From the IMG/VR virus record IMGVR_UViG_3300035670_000313, positions 1-50,081 of that record: 50,081 bases of DNA; one strand, 5' to 3'. The notes below the pieces were generated by a model. The model was not told where the DNA came from. It did not search any database and worked only from the letters and a program-made list of their open reading frames with translations. Positions 39,762 to 45,662 of the stretch are shown one piece after another. Position numbers and translations under genes: made by a program. Within the stretch, counting starts at the first letter, position 1; the number at the start of each line of letters is the position of its first letter. The DNA is from a virus.

Positions 39762-40230
39762 TGATTACCTCCTGTACAACACCTTCTCGATAAAGCACCG
39801 ACTGAACCCATAGGTCTCCGTCAACTGCCGTAATGTTTTCACCGTCTTCATCAATGGTGAATGTCGCTTCGCCTGTCTGTTGGTCAGCGCCGAATGCCAC
39901 GATGCGAACCGCAAGCTGGTCACCGTATCGCACAACTCTGAGTGCGGACTGTGGCACAACGCTTGAATCGTCTACGCCTGCATCCTCAATCAGCTTGCGA
40001 ATCGTACCTGGGTCGGACGAACCATAAGCCATGCCAATCTGCCTAGCCGAATGCCCGTCAACCAAAGCCAATCGAACCGCATCAATCAGCTCGTCGTAAT
40101 ACTCTTTGGTCTCGGCTTCGATGAATGTCTTTAGCTTTTCCTGCGCTACCTTGATAGCTTCTCGGTGCTTAGCTCTGGCTTCGGTAATGGCAGATAGTCT
40201 GCCGGTGTCCTGCTTTGCTACTCTTCCCAT
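39748..40230 (-). CDS. Helix-turn-helix protein
   Basis: 160 aa. N-terminal basic coiled helix (RAKHREAIKVAQEKLKTFIE), then VRLALVDGHSARQIGMAYGS followed by DPGTIRKLIEDAG, a clear HTH of the resolvase/sigma-70 region 4 type (residues ~50-83). The C-terminal half is beta-rich and acidic. Likely sequence-specific DNA binding and thus a candidate regulator for the paired operators at 44217-44255. Confidence 0.6.
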   Translation of the reverse strand: MGRVAKQDTGRLSAITEARAKHREAIKVAQEKLKTFIEAETKEYYDELIDAVRLALVDGHSARQIGMAYGSSDPGTIRKLIEDAGVDDSSVVPQSALRVVRYGDQLAVRIVAFGADQQTGEATFTIDEDGENITAVDGDLWVQSVLYREGVVQEVINAGR

Positions 40231-40412
40231 GCTCCTACCTCCTCAAAGTAGTTGAATGTTTCATCGCACTCTGGGCATCGAACCTCGGTGTCAATCACCT
40301 TGTAGTCGTCAACCCAAAGGTCTTCCTCGAACTCGTGGTCACAAGCTGGGCAATCAAGGACGGTTGCCCTGTCGTAACTGTTGACACCACTGCCCATCCA
40401 CGTGTCTCTCAC
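40218..40412 (-). CDS. Zinc-ribbon protein
   Basis: 64 aa from GTG 40412, which follows GGAGGAG by six bases and overlaps the upstream stop (TAGTG). An upstream in-frame TTG at 40442 has no SD. CPAC (residues ~21-24) and CPEC (~46-49) form one zinc ribbon around acidic sequence. Typical phage zinc-ribbon of unknown role. Confidence 0.65.
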   Translation of the reverse strand: MRDTWMGSGVNSYDRATVLDCPACDHEFEEDLWVDDYKVIDTEVRCPECDETFNYFEEVGAWEE

Positions 40413-40861
40413 TAGTAGCTCCTCCATACTTTTAGCGTCCAAGTCTTCAGCTTATCATCAAGCAGGAAGTCTGTCAATGCCCGCTCTAGTCGCAAGAACT
40501 GCTCGCTAATCCATTCCTCTGGGTCATCGCTACCGTATTCCAACCCGCTGGCTAGCTCTGGGTCTGTGGCAATCCGTCTTGCCCGTAGGATAGCATCCTC
40601 TAGGTCAGTGCGGTCTAGGTCTAGCTCATACTCGTCCCGCTCAGGGTTGCCTGCCAAATTCCAAAGGAATGAATCAACCGCCTGCGCTCTGTGCCAAGTA
40701 GCAATCGGAATCGTAACCTCAATGTTTGCGGTTGCATTGTGGCGACCACCAATGTCTAGCGGAATCACATCCTCTAGCGCATCGCGGACTCTCTGATAAG
40801 TGTCCTTGTCCAAAAAATCCGACATGTAGTTAGTTGCTCTTAGATAAGTTGATAGTCCCAT
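40412..40861 (-). CDS. Conserved-looking actinophage hypothetical protein
   Basis: 149 aa. GLSTYLRATNYMSDFLDKDT, IEVTIPIATWHRAQAVDSFL and a long C-terminal helix EEWISEQFLRLERALTDFLL ending KLKTWTLKVWRSY. A widespread type in actinophage small-gene clusters: the DIGGRHNATANIEVTIPIATWHRAQ..HxWF pattern is familiar, but no activity is established. ATG overlaps the previous stop. Confidence 0.65.
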   Translation of the reverse strand: MGLSTYLRATNYMSDFLDKDTYQRVRDALEDVIPLDIGGRHNATANIEVTIPIATWHRAQAVDSFLWNLAGNPERDEYELDLDRTDLEDAILRARRIATDPELASGLEYGSDDPEEWISEQFLRLERALTDFLLDDKLKTWTLKVWRSY

Positions 40862-41193
40862 TAGTTTCCTCCAATTTTGATTTCATACTCTGGCAGTCGC
40901 TCCACCCAGCGAGTCACTCTAGCAGGTGGCTCTCCAATTGTCAAGTAGGTTGAGAACTCGCGGTTTGAGTAGCCCTCCCAATAAGTTCGGATGGTGTCCC
41001 ACTCTTCTGAATCTAGAATGTAAGCCACCACCTCGCGGTTCGCCTTTGCCTTCATCGCAATCTCTAGCGGTCGTCCACTTTTCTTGTCGGTGCGAATGAA
41101 CTCTCCGCCGGCAACGCCTAGCTTGTAAGCCTGTACAACTAGGACATCGTCCTTCACAAAGATGTCAAGTGCGTGTGCTTTAGTTGTTGTCAT
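40861..41193 (-). CDS. Hypothetical protein
   Basis: 110 aa. Beta start (LDIFVKDDVLVVQAYKLGVAGG) then RTDKKSGRPLEIAMKAKANR and a C-terminal RVTRWVERLPEYEIKIGG. SD GGAGGA before the next gene lies in its end. No family recognised. Confidence 0.6.
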   Translation of the reverse strand: MTTTKAHALDIFVKDDVLVVQAYKLGVAGGEFIRTDKKSGRPLEIAMKAKANREVVAYILDSEEWDTIRTYWEGYSNREFSTYLTIGEPPARVTRWVERLPEYEIKIGGN

Positions 41194-41195
41194 GT

Positions 41196-41282
41196 CTAAT
41201 CCTCAATCCACTTGGTGTCATCCAGAATCCAGCGAATCCTGTCGGCTACAATCAAAGCCTCTAGCTCATTGCTCTCAAACAT
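41196..41282 (-). CDS. Very small helical peptide
   Basis: 28 aa, ATG overlaps the upstream stop (TAATG) and follows GGGAGGGG. Acidic amphipathic helix ESNELEALIVADRIRWILDD. Strong SD and coupling make it a likely real gene. Confidence 0.5.
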   Translation of the reverse strand: MFESNELEALIVADRIRWILDDTKWIED

Positions 41283-41452
41283 TACTCTGCCCCTCCCTGT
41301 AGTCGCACAACAATCTCATTGATATCCTTGATGGTGTTCTTTATCATCAGTTGGATAATCGCCGAGTATTCCTTCTCCTGCTTGTTCCATAGGTATTGTG
41401 CGTAGTCCTTCAGGTATTGGGCTACACGCTTCTCTTCTTCTCTACTCAACAT
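41282..41452 (-). CDS. Small helical protein
   Basis: 56 aa, overlapping the end of the upstream gene by 11 nt. Entirely helical: REEEKRVAQYLKDYAQYL and YSAIIQLMIKNTIKDINEIV. SD is weak (GAGAAG region within the upstream gene). No family recognised. Confidence 0.5.
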   Translation of the reverse strand: MLSREEEKRVAQYLKDYAQYLWNKQEKEYSAIIQLMIKNTIKDINEIVVRLQGGAE

Positions 41453-41822
41453 TTGCTACGCTCTTTTCTAGGTTTAGGGTTAGTTTGCGGAATGGTCTGC
41501 GGGTGGTGTCCTGTTCCTCCCACTCGACTACAATGCCGTTCTGGGCTAGGGTCGCAAGGACTCGCTTGCCCGAGTCGTTGAGTTCTCCGTCGTCCTTAGT
41601 CAGGTTGCCATGGTTGAACATCCAATCGCTGTATTCATAGCTGTTGCCCGATACAACATTGCGGTTACCCTGCCCGCCGAAACTCCAGATTACTGGCACC
41701 TCGTCCGCTAGGTCTAGGTTCGCACAACTCTGGCAACATGCCGATACATTGCGCTTGGCTACAATCCCCTGTCGGCGTAGCTGTTTGAATGCGTTGTCTA
41801 ATCTCTTCTCTAGTGTTGTCAT
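41442..41822 (-). CDS. DUF6891-like hypothetical protein
   Basis: 126 aa from ATG 41822 (GAAGGAGG SD). LDNAFKQLRRQGIVAKRN followed by CCQSCANLDL resembles DUF6891-like proteins, in which LxxxGixaxxxFsCCqsCg is typical; the C-terminus has LATLAQNGIVVEWEEQDTTR. Has its own TTGACA-17-TAATGT promoter. Function unknown. Confidence 0.6.
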   Translation of the reverse strand: MTTLEKRLDNAFKQLRRQGIVAKRNVSACCQSCANLDLADEVPVIWSFGGQGNRNVVSGNSYEYSDWMFNHGNLTKDDGELNDSGKRVLATLAQNGIVVEWEEQDTTRRPFRKLTLNLEKSVANVE

Positions 41823-41850
41823 AATTTCCTCCTTCAGAACCAACATGATG

Positions 41851-41879
41851 ACATTATCAGATTATTTAGTTATTGTCAA
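41851..41879 (-). promoter_or_regulatory. Leftward sigma-70-type promoter
   Basis: Read leftward: TTGACA (41874-41879), 17-bp spacer, TAATGT (41851-41856), start near 41844, then SD and ATG 41822. The -35 box lies inside the last codons of the upstream gene. Confidence 0.7.
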
Positions 41880-42024
41880 GCCACTCGGAATAAACCTCTG
41901 TGCCTTGTATAAAGTCAATCGTATTCACAATTGCCCCATAGTATCCCGCGTCATAGGCGCTTGGTTTGCGGTTTGCTTCTAAGGTCTTGCGCTCTTGCTC
42001 TAGCCATTTGATTAGGTCTTCCAT
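41866..42024 (-). CDS. Small hypothetical protein
   Basis: 52 aa, ATG overlaps the upstream stop (TGATG). Helix DLIKWLEQERKTLEANRK then YDAGYYGAIVNTIDFIQG, a pattern seen in short phage proteins of unknown role. GGGAGGA SD. Confidence 0.55.
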   Translation of the reverse strand: MEDLIKWLEQERKTLEANRKPSAYDAGYYGAIVNTIDFIQGTEVYSEWLDNN

Positions 42025-42182
42025 CAGTCCTCCCAATCCTCCACGCCCGCAACCTCGCCGTCGAACTCTGAGATAATCCCGCGAATCCTGTCAATCGCGT
42101 TGTGTCCAATCGCAAACGCTTCGTCCTCAGACTCGGCTTCGACAATCAACCATGTTGATAGGTCTACATTGTATTTAGGCAT
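42024..42182 (-). CDS. Small acidic protein
   Basis: 52 aa, TAATG overlap and GGAGGA SD. YNVDLSTWLIVEAESEDEAF then AIGHNAIDRIRGIISEFDG: a strand followed by a helix with acidic residues, as in half-ferredoxin-fold phage peptides. The ending GVEDWED is strongly acidic. Confidence 0.55.
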   Translation of the reverse strand: MPKYNVDLSTWLIVEAESEDEAFAIGHNAIDRIRGIISEFDGEVAGVEDWED

Positions 42183-42451
42183 TAGTCCTCCTCTATCTCA
42201 ATCCACGCATCTAGGTGGTGTGCTTCGACAATAGCACTTGCGGGTGCCGTTGTCAAGCCCCTGTAACTTACCCCTATTGGCAAGTCAATCTTGCGGTGCC
42301 AATCAAGTTCGTGGAATGCTTCAATCGCATTCTTACAAACCTCTACCATCTCCAACGGAATCGGCGGATAGTGGTTGACTCTCAAATGGTAGGCTAGTGC
42401 TTCGTCAATCGGTAGTGCTTCCGCTATCGCCATTGCTGTCATGCTTCCCAT
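42182..42451 (-). CDS. Small hypothetical protein
   Basis: 89 aa, TAATG overlap on both sides with GGAGGA SDs. Helical start TAMAIAEALPIDEALAYHL, then NHYPPIPLEMVEVCKNAIEA and an acidic end. The YPPIP...M...C..AI pattern is familiar from actinophage small proteins without known function. Confidence 0.6.
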   Translation of the reverse strand: MGSMTAMAIAEALPIDEALAYHLRVNHYPPIPLEMVEVCKNAIEAFHELDWHRKIDLPIGVSYRGLTTAPASAIVEAHHLDAWIEIEED

Positions 42452-42657
42452 TAGTCCTCCTCTATAACCCTAAACTCAAATCCATTATCGCCTTCTTGTT
42501 TGGCTCTCTCAAACTCTTCCTCGCTCTCAAAGTAGTAGAACACTCTGCTGTCGTCCTCCTCGCTTAGCGGGTCGAATGGTTCATCAATCGCAACCTTGGT
42601 GGCAATCGGTGTATCGCCGTCATGCCATTGAATCAGAACATCAACTAGGTAACTCAC
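42451..42657 (-). CDS. Small acidic hypothetical protein
   Basis: 68 aa from GTG 42657, which overlaps the preceding stop (TAGTG) after GGAGG. SYLVDVLIQWHDGDTPIATK then acidic SEEDDSRVFYYFESEEEFE. Strand-helix fold likely. Function unknown. Confidence 0.55.
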   Translation of the reverse strand: MSYLVDVLIQWHDGDTPIATKVAIDEPFDPLSEEDDSRVFYYFESEEEFERAKQEGDNGFEFRVIEED

Positions 42658-43016
42658 TAGTAAACCTCCGCCCAAACATAGCCATTCTCGCTTCGGTAAA
42701 AGTCATGGCGCAAGTTCTTGTCCCATGTCTTCTCCCAATCCACCTCTAGGTAAGTTTGAATGGTGGACTCGGTGTCATAGTTCTCAAAGTAGAACTTAGC
42801 AAAGTCCGCGGTTGAATCGTGTTGCCCGTAGTAGCTGTCGGTCTCCCACTCAATCCACTTTTCTAGGTTCTCGCGGATTACCTCTAGTCGCTCTGGCTCT
42901 GTGCTGTAATTGCCAACCAACCCGACATAGTCGGCTAGTCGGTCGAAATCCTCATGCTCTAGCCCTAGCTCTTCGGCTACTAGCTCTAGCTCTTCTGCGG
43001 TTGCGTGAATAAACAT
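42657..43016 (-). CDS. ArdA-like antirestriction protein (DNA mimic)
   Basis: 119 aa, very acidic with many Glu, Asp and aromatic residues. The C-terminal ADFAKFYFENYDTESTIQTY then LEVDWEKTWDKNLRHDFYRS resembles the last domain of ArdA, which mimics B-DNA and blocks type I restriction enzymes. Shorter than full ArdA (~165 aa) and lacking its first domain. SD GAGGAGGG and its own promoter (43044-43072) suggest early expression. Confidence 0.55.
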   Translation of the reverse strand: MFIHATAEELELVAEELGLEHEDFDRLADYVGLVGNYSTEPERLEVIRENLEKWIEWETDSYYGQHDSTADFAKFYFENYDTESTIQTYLEVDWEKTWDKNLRHDFYRSENGYVWAEVY

Positions 43017-43043
43017 TTTGCCCTCCTCTTGGCTTGTGTTATG

Positions 43044-43072
43044 AAGCTACCATACTTTTTCTATTTTGTCAA
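43044..43072 (-). promoter_or_regulatory. Leftward sigma-70-type promoter for the ArdA-like gene
   Basis: TTGACA (43067-43072), 17-bp spacer, TAGCTT (43044-43049) read leftward; start near 43037, ATG at 43016. Confidence 0.6.
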
Positions 43073-43229
43073 ATTGGCTTGAAAATACCTCGCGGACATC
43101 TAGCAAATCCTCCACCTCGTAATCGGTGCGGACTAGTACTTGCCAGATAGCCTGTCCCTTGGTTCTCGCCATCTCGGCGAACCCAACTGTCTGCCCGTCC
43201 CTCCTAAAGGCTAGGCTGTAGTTCTTCAA
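43047..43229 (-). CDS. Small hypothetical protein
   Basis: 60 aa, TTG start 43229 preceded by GAGGA; overlaps the upstream peptide by 26 nt. YSLAFRRDGQTVGFAEMART then WQVLVRTDYEVEDLLDVREV: beta-alpha pattern. An internal ATG (residue 20) has no SD. Start is uncertain. Confidence 0.45.
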   Translation of the reverse strand: MKNYSLAFRRDGQTVGFAEMARTKGQAIWQVLVRTDYEVEDLLDVREVFSSQFDKIEKVW

Positions 43230-43296
43230 GGCAATCCTCGGTCGCGTAGTTGTGCTGTGTTATCTTCGCACAAGTGTGGCAGAATCTCAAATACAT
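43204..43296 (-). CDS. Very small zinc-finger-like peptide
   Basis: 30 aa, TAATG overlap with the gene upstream. YLRFCHTCAKITQHNYATED then a cysteine and acidic helix: CxxC plus H/C ligands in a single knuckle. Confidence 0.5.
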   Translation of the reverse strand: MYLRFCHTCAKITQHNYATEDCLEELQPSL

Positions 43297-43469
43297 TATG
43301 CCAACCTCACAAATAGGTCGCCTAGTGCCTTCCGGTCACGCTCTAGCTTTTGGACTAGGTCGTCCTCGCGCGGCAATCCCTCGCCAACCAACTCTAGAAT
43401 CTTGCGCTCTACTAGCCATTGTGCGTGTAACAAGGCGTTGTACTCGTCCTTGGTCAATCCTCTACTCAT
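43296..43469 (-). CDS. Small helical protein
   Basis: 57 aa, ATG 43469 preceded by GGAGGA. Helical throughout: LTKDEYNALLHAQWLVERKI and DLVQKLERDRKALGDLFVRL. No family recognised. Confidence 0.55.
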   Translation of the reverse strand: MSRGLTKDEYNALLHAQWLVERKILELVGEGLPREDDLVQKLERDRKALGDLFVRLA

Positions 43470-43671
43470 TGGTATCCTCCTCGGTCTTGGTCTTGGTTGC
43501 CTTCGGTTTGTCCTCGGTCACCTTCGGAACTGTCTGAACCCAATAGACATGCTCTGGCAAATCTATGTCGGGATTATTTAGGACTCGGCGCAACCAAAAG
43601 TCCGCCTCTAGCCCGCCGTTGTCGGTCTGTGGGTCTAGCTCTACGCTGTAAGTAATTAGGTATTTAGCCAA
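43462..43671 (-). CDS. Small hypothetical protein
   Basis: 69 aa from TTG 43671, with GGGAGG six bases upstream; longer starts in the frame lack an SD. AKYLITYSVELDPQTDNGGL, then FWLRRVLNNPDIDLPEHVYW and a Lys/Thr/Glu tail. Overlaps both neighbours by 8 nt. Confidence 0.5.
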   Translation of the reverse strand: MAKYLITYSVELDPQTDNGGLEADFWLRRVLNNPDIDLPEHVYWVQTVPKVTEDKPKATKTKTEEDTNE

Positions 43672-43948
43672 TTCGAACCTCCCGCTTGTTGGCGTTATCC
43701 CAAATCGCAATCTGTTGCCAAAGCGCAGCCAACATTGTCGCCCTTGTCAAGTTGCGGACTAGGCGTGTCTTGTCGAACCAAACCGTACCCGTTTCTGAAT
43801 CCGTCCAAACGCCAACCACCATGCCAGACTCTAGTTCGGTTGGGTGAACAACCTTTTCTGCCACCCAATAGCCGTCATTCATGGTAATCGGGAGGAATCT
43901 CCCGTTTTGGTATAGGTAAGTTCCGTCTTGTAGTTTTGGCAATTTCAT
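43664..43948 (-). CDS. Small beta-rich hypothetical protein
   Basis: 94 aa from ATG 43948 (TAATG, GGGAGGA SD). LQDGTYLYQNGRFLPITMND, then VVHPTELESGMVVGVWTDSE with WFDKTRLVRN and a C-terminal helix TRATMLAALWQQIAIW. Possibly an SH3-like barrel. Function unknown. Confidence 0.6.
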   Translation of the reverse strand: MKLPKLQDGTYLYQNGRFLPITMNDGYWVAEKVVHPTELESGMVVGVWTDSETGTVWFDKTRLVRNLTRATMLAALWQQIAIWDNANKREVRIG

Positions 43949-44130
43949 TAGTTGTCCTCCCAATAGGCTAGTTCCGTCCCGCAAGTCTGGCAGACTTCGG
44001 GTGTGTAAAGTTCGTGACATCCATACCATCCATTGTAGTTGTCGCTAAACTTGGCGCAACTATCCGAACAAAAATACTCAAGGTCAATCAAGTCGCCGTT
44101 AGCGTCTTCGATTAGATTTACATTAGCCAT
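43948..44130 (-). CDS. Small zinc-binding protein
   Basis: 60 aa from ATG 44130 (GGAGGAGG SD); an upstream TTG at 44211 lies before the promoter start and is rejected. DLEYFCSDSCAKFS, GWYGCHELY and VCQTCGTELAYW give CxxxC, C, CxxC zinc ligands. First gene of a leftward operon with its own promoter. Confidence 0.65.
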   Translation of the reverse strand: MANVNLIEDANGDLIDLEYFCSDSCAKFSDNYNGWYGCHELYTPEVCQTCGTELAYWEDN

Positions 44131-44157
44131 TAGTTCCTCCTCCGAACTTGTATTGAC

Positions 44158-44184
44158 ATTATAAAAGATTTGAATCCTTGTCAA
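44158..44184 (-). promoter_or_regulatory. Leftward promoter TTGACA-15-TATAAT
   Basis: Read leftward: TTGACA (44179-44184), 15-bp spacer, TATAAT (44158-44163), start near 44151. Both hexamers are perfect although the spacer is short. The operators at 44217-44255 lie 33 bp upstream. Confidence 0.65.
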
Positions 44185-44216
44185 GTTAGTTTGATAACAA
44201 TTTGGTAACAAACTTG

Positions 44217-44255
44217 TTTGTAGGTTTTCTACAATCGTTTTGTAGGTTTTCTACA
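44217..44255. repeat. Two 17-bp operator-like repeats, 22 bp apart
   Basis: TTTGTAGGTTTTCTACA occurs at 44217-44233 and 44239-44255. Each contains the inverted repeat TGTAG-N5-CTACA. Spacing of 22 bp puts both on nearly the same face of the helix, as for cooperative dimer binding upstream of the leftward promoter at 44158. Confidence 0.7.
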
Positions 44256-44351
44256 TATGAAATTGTGAATTGTTTTATATAACATAATCCGAATTGTGTT
44301 ATAAATCTATCTTTTAGATGGATACCTAACAAGTAGCCACCTAACACTATT

Positions 44352-44408
44352 CGGCGTTGTCTGAGAGTTGGCTGGGAAAAATCGAAGGATTTTGCCCGCG
44401 ACACGCCG
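44352..44408. other. Nested hairpin (possible cruciform or structured RNA)
   Basis: Outer arms CGGCG-t-TGTC and GACA-CGCCG (44352-44361 with 44400-44408) enclose an inner stem GGG-A-AAAATC / GATTTT-G-CCC (44374-44397) with loop GAAG. Two coaxial stems in a non-coding, AT-rich region. No T-tract on either side, so not a standard terminator. Confidence 0.5.
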
Positions 44409-44518
44409 TAAAAATTCCAAATCTCAGAACGCGTTTAGTAAATAATATTATGTATTATTATAAAATAATAAAACATAATGTAATGGGAGGGGGGTGTCGG
44501 CTAAAAGTGTGAAAATTA

Positions 44519-44535
44519 GTCTAGCCCCCCTAGAC
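44519..44535 (-). terminator. Weak terminator-like hairpin
   Basis: GTCTAG/CTAGAC (44519-44524 with 44530-44535), loop of five, four bases downstream of the leftward 41-aa gene, followed by TAATTTT in the leftward direction. Confidence 0.4.
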
Positions 44536-44539
44536 AAAA

Positions 44540-44665
44540 CTAGTCCTCGAATTCTGTAACTTCGATTAGCAACTTCTGAATCCGCGACACCTTCTCGCGG
44601 TGTTCTTGTGAATCTTCCGCATAGAATAGTGTTGCTAGGTAATCGAACACTTGTTCGGTTGTCAT
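44540..44665 (-). CDS. Small acidic helical protein
   Basis: 41 aa, ATG 44665 with CAGGAGGA SD. TTEQVFDYLATLFYAEDSQE then HREKVSRIQKLLIEVTEFED: two acidic helices. The ORF overlaps a longer false ORF of 97 codons that lacks an SD. Preceded by a TTGACA promoter (44699-44728). Confidence 0.6.
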   Translation of the reverse strand: MTTEQVFDYLATLFYAEDSQEHREKVSRIQKLLIEVTEFED

Positions 44666-44698
44666 TCCGTCCTCCTGTTTGTTTCGGTGACAAGTAAG

Positions 44699-44728
44699 AC
44701 GCTACACCATACGGGAGGGTTGTGTCAA
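44699..44728 (-). promoter_or_regulatory. Leftward promoter TTGACA-18-TAGCGT
   Basis: TTGACA at 44723-44728, TAGCGT at 44699-44704 read leftward; start near 44692, 27 bases before ATG 44665. Confidence 0.5.
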
Positions 44729-44774
44729 GTTGAAACGCCAAATTGTTTATAACAAAATCGTTATCGAAATCCCC

Positions 44775-44803
44775 TTGACAACTAGCCTTCGATAGTGTAT
44801 AAC
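44775..44803 (+). promoter_or_regulatory. Rightward promoter TTGACA-17-TATAAC
   Basis: TTGACA (44775-44780), 17-bp spacer, TATAAC (44798-44803). No rightward gene follows; transcripts would run against the leftward unit, or make a short RNA. Confidence 0.65.
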
Positions 44804-44878
44804 CGCGCGGGCGGGTGCGGGTGCGAGAATCCTAGTCCCTAGTGGCTATCTTGTCAAATCCATGGGATACCTCTAAAA

Positions 44879-44937
44879 CGCCCTAGAATCGAATCTGGCG
44901 GGAGATAGTGCCGTTAGCATAGAATCACCTTAGGGCG
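44879..44937 (-). other. tRNA-like element with 7-bp acceptor
   Basis: Read leftward: CGCCCTA at the 5' side pairs with TAGGGCG at the 3' side; a T-loop-like TTCGATT lies just before the 3' strand but its stem is reduced to AGA/TCT. Total 59 nt. Looks like an eroded tRNA. Confidence 0.4.
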
Positions 44938-44986
44938 GTCGAGTTCGCCCGTTAGCGGGCGTTACCAAATCGTTATAAAACACCCC

Positions 44987-45015
44987 TTGACAACGGAACC
45001 GAAAAGTGCTAGACT
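44987..45015 (+). promoter_or_regulatory. Rightward promoter TTGACA-17-TAGACT
   Basis: TTGACA (44987-44992), 17-bp spacer, TAGACT (45010-45015); start near 45022. Shares CCCCTTGACAAC context with the promoter at 44775. Confidence 0.65.
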
Positions 45016-45021
45016 AGATAG

Positions 45022-45120
45022 AGGGTCGGCGCTCGCAGATTTTGGGCAGGGGTGGATTATCCGGTTCCCGTTTGGGAGGCACACCGGCTACCTCTGTGCT
45101 AACTCTAGCAAACTTTTTTT
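45022..45120 (+). ncRNA. Candidate ~100-nt rightward RNA
   Basis: From the promoter at 44987 to a T7 tract (45114-45120). The 3' end can fold as GTTTG (45070-45074) with CAAAC (45109-45113), enclosing GCACA/TGTGC (45079-45083 with 45095-45099), so it would be an intrinsic terminator with an internal loop. It runs antisense to the leader made by the leftward promoter at 45102-45130. The overlapping 76-codon ORF has no SD and is rejected. Confidence 0.45.
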
Positions 45121-45130
45121 GAGTTGTCAA
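45102..45130 (-). promoter_or_regulatory. Leftward promoter TTGACA-17-TAGAGT
   Basis: Read leftward: TTGACA (45125-45130), 17-bp spacer containing seven A residues, TAGAGT (45102-45107); start near 45095. It faces the rightward promoters at 44775 and 44987. Confidence 0.65.
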
Positions 45131-45149
45131 GTATCTGGTCGAATCTGGT

Positions 45150-45189
45150 GCCAGTTCGGGACTCGCACCCGAATGTCTGCTTGTCTGGC
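45150..45189 (-). other. T-arm-like hairpin after a small gene
   Basis: Read leftward: GCCAG, an 11-nt insert, stem TTCGGG-TGCGAGT-CCCGAA, then CTGGC. The two stems would stack like tRNA acceptor and T-arm (11 bp in total). The loop TGCGAGT differs from canonical TTCGANT at one position. Lies just after the stop of the 23-aa gene. Confidence 0.4.
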
Positions 45190-45196
45190 TGTTGTG

Positions 45197-45268
45197 CTAG
45201 AGGGTGGTACCCGATAGCGCCATCGCCATGGTGACGATGAAGAATGCCATTGCTAGATAGTAGCTCAT
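45197..45268 (-). CDS. Tiny membrane peptide
   Basis: 23 aa, ATGA overlap with the previous gene and AAGGTAAG upstream. Sequence SYYLAMAFFIVTMAMALSG is a single hydrophobic helix. Coupling to its neighbour supports expression. Confidence 0.5.
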   Translation of the reverse strand: MSYYLAMAFFIVTMAMALSGTTL

Positions 45269-45375
45269 TTGCTTACCTTTACTTTAGTTGTCTGGTATTT
45301 GGCTTGTCTGGCGTTTCTTAGGTGAATCGCCTTTAGTTTGGAATCTAGTGTCCGCTTAGAGTCTGGTCGCGCCAT
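45265..45375 (-). CDS. Small basic peptide
   Basis: 36 aa, TAATG overlap with the upstream gene. Highly basic (RPDSKRTLDSKLKAIHLRNA, then KYQTTKVKVSK), so probably nucleic-acid or ribosome binding. No family recognised. Confidence 0.5.
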   Translation of the reverse strand: MARPDSKRTLDSKLKAIHLRNARQAKYQTTKVKVSK

Positions 45376-45626
45376 TATGCCCACGCCCTCTCGCTAGCCT
45401 TTAGTGGCTTTAGCCCTAGGGTTCTACGGATTAGCCCTTGGTGCTTGCTAGTTGTCACCGAATACTTGCGAGAGTCTAGTTCCCAGCCGCCCTGATAGAA
45501 CCACGCTATTGGCGTGTTGTAGCTGAAAATTACATAAGTTTCGCCGTTCTGGTAACCGAACATAGTGTTACCGCGGAAGTTCTCGCGGTTGCGAATCTTT
45601 TGCTCAATAGTCTTGTAGTTGTCCAA
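45375..45626 (-). CDS. Conserved-type actinophage small protein
   Basis: 83 aa, TTG start with AGGAGG six bases upstream. NYKTIEQKIRNRENFRGNTM, then YVIFSYNTPIAWFYQGGWEL and SRKYSVTTSKHQGLIRRTLG. The pattern F.GN...Y...I.SYxTxIA...W.....KYSxTTSKHQ is a known small family in actinobacterial plasmids and phages with no assigned activity. Starts a leftward operon with the two tiny genes downstream. Confidence 0.7.
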   Translation of the reverse strand: MDNYKTIEQKIRNRENFRGNTMFGYQNGETYVIFSYNTPIAWFYQGGWELDSRKYSVTTSKHQGLIRRTLGLKPLKASERAWA

Positions 45627-45662
45627 TTGTTCCTCCTGTTTAGGTTACGGCGCTCGCCGTAG

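Larger units (their letters stand above)
44186..44539. other. AT-rich non-coding control region
   Basis: 354 bp without credible ORF. Contains two operator-like repeats (44217-44255), AT-rich runs (44270-44310, 44440-44480), a nested hairpin (44352-44408) and a small stem (44519-44535). AT-rich DNA plus paired palindromes would suit an origin of replication or an operator region; nothing decides between them. Confidence 0.5.
44742..45196. other. Non-coding control region with opposing promoters
   Basis: 455 bp with no ORF carrying an SD. Holds two rightward promoters (44775, 44987), one leftward promoter (45102-45130), two tRNA-like hairpins (44879-44937, 45150-45189) and a T7 tract at 45114-45120. 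A GC-rich stem GGGCG...CGCCCGTTAGCGGGCG lies at 44933-44962. Confidence 0.6.

Noticed and set aside
44186-44404. Leftward 72-codon ORF
   Set aside because: Covers the operators and nested hairpin, no SD, and lies upstream of a clear promoter.
44448-44741. Leftward 97-codon ORF
   Set aside because: Runs through the promoter at 44699 and an AT-rich hairpin region; the 41-aa frame with a strong SD inside it is the better gene.
44987-45217. Rightward 76-codon ORF
   Set aside because: TTG start inside a -35 box, no SD, composition unlike the other genes.
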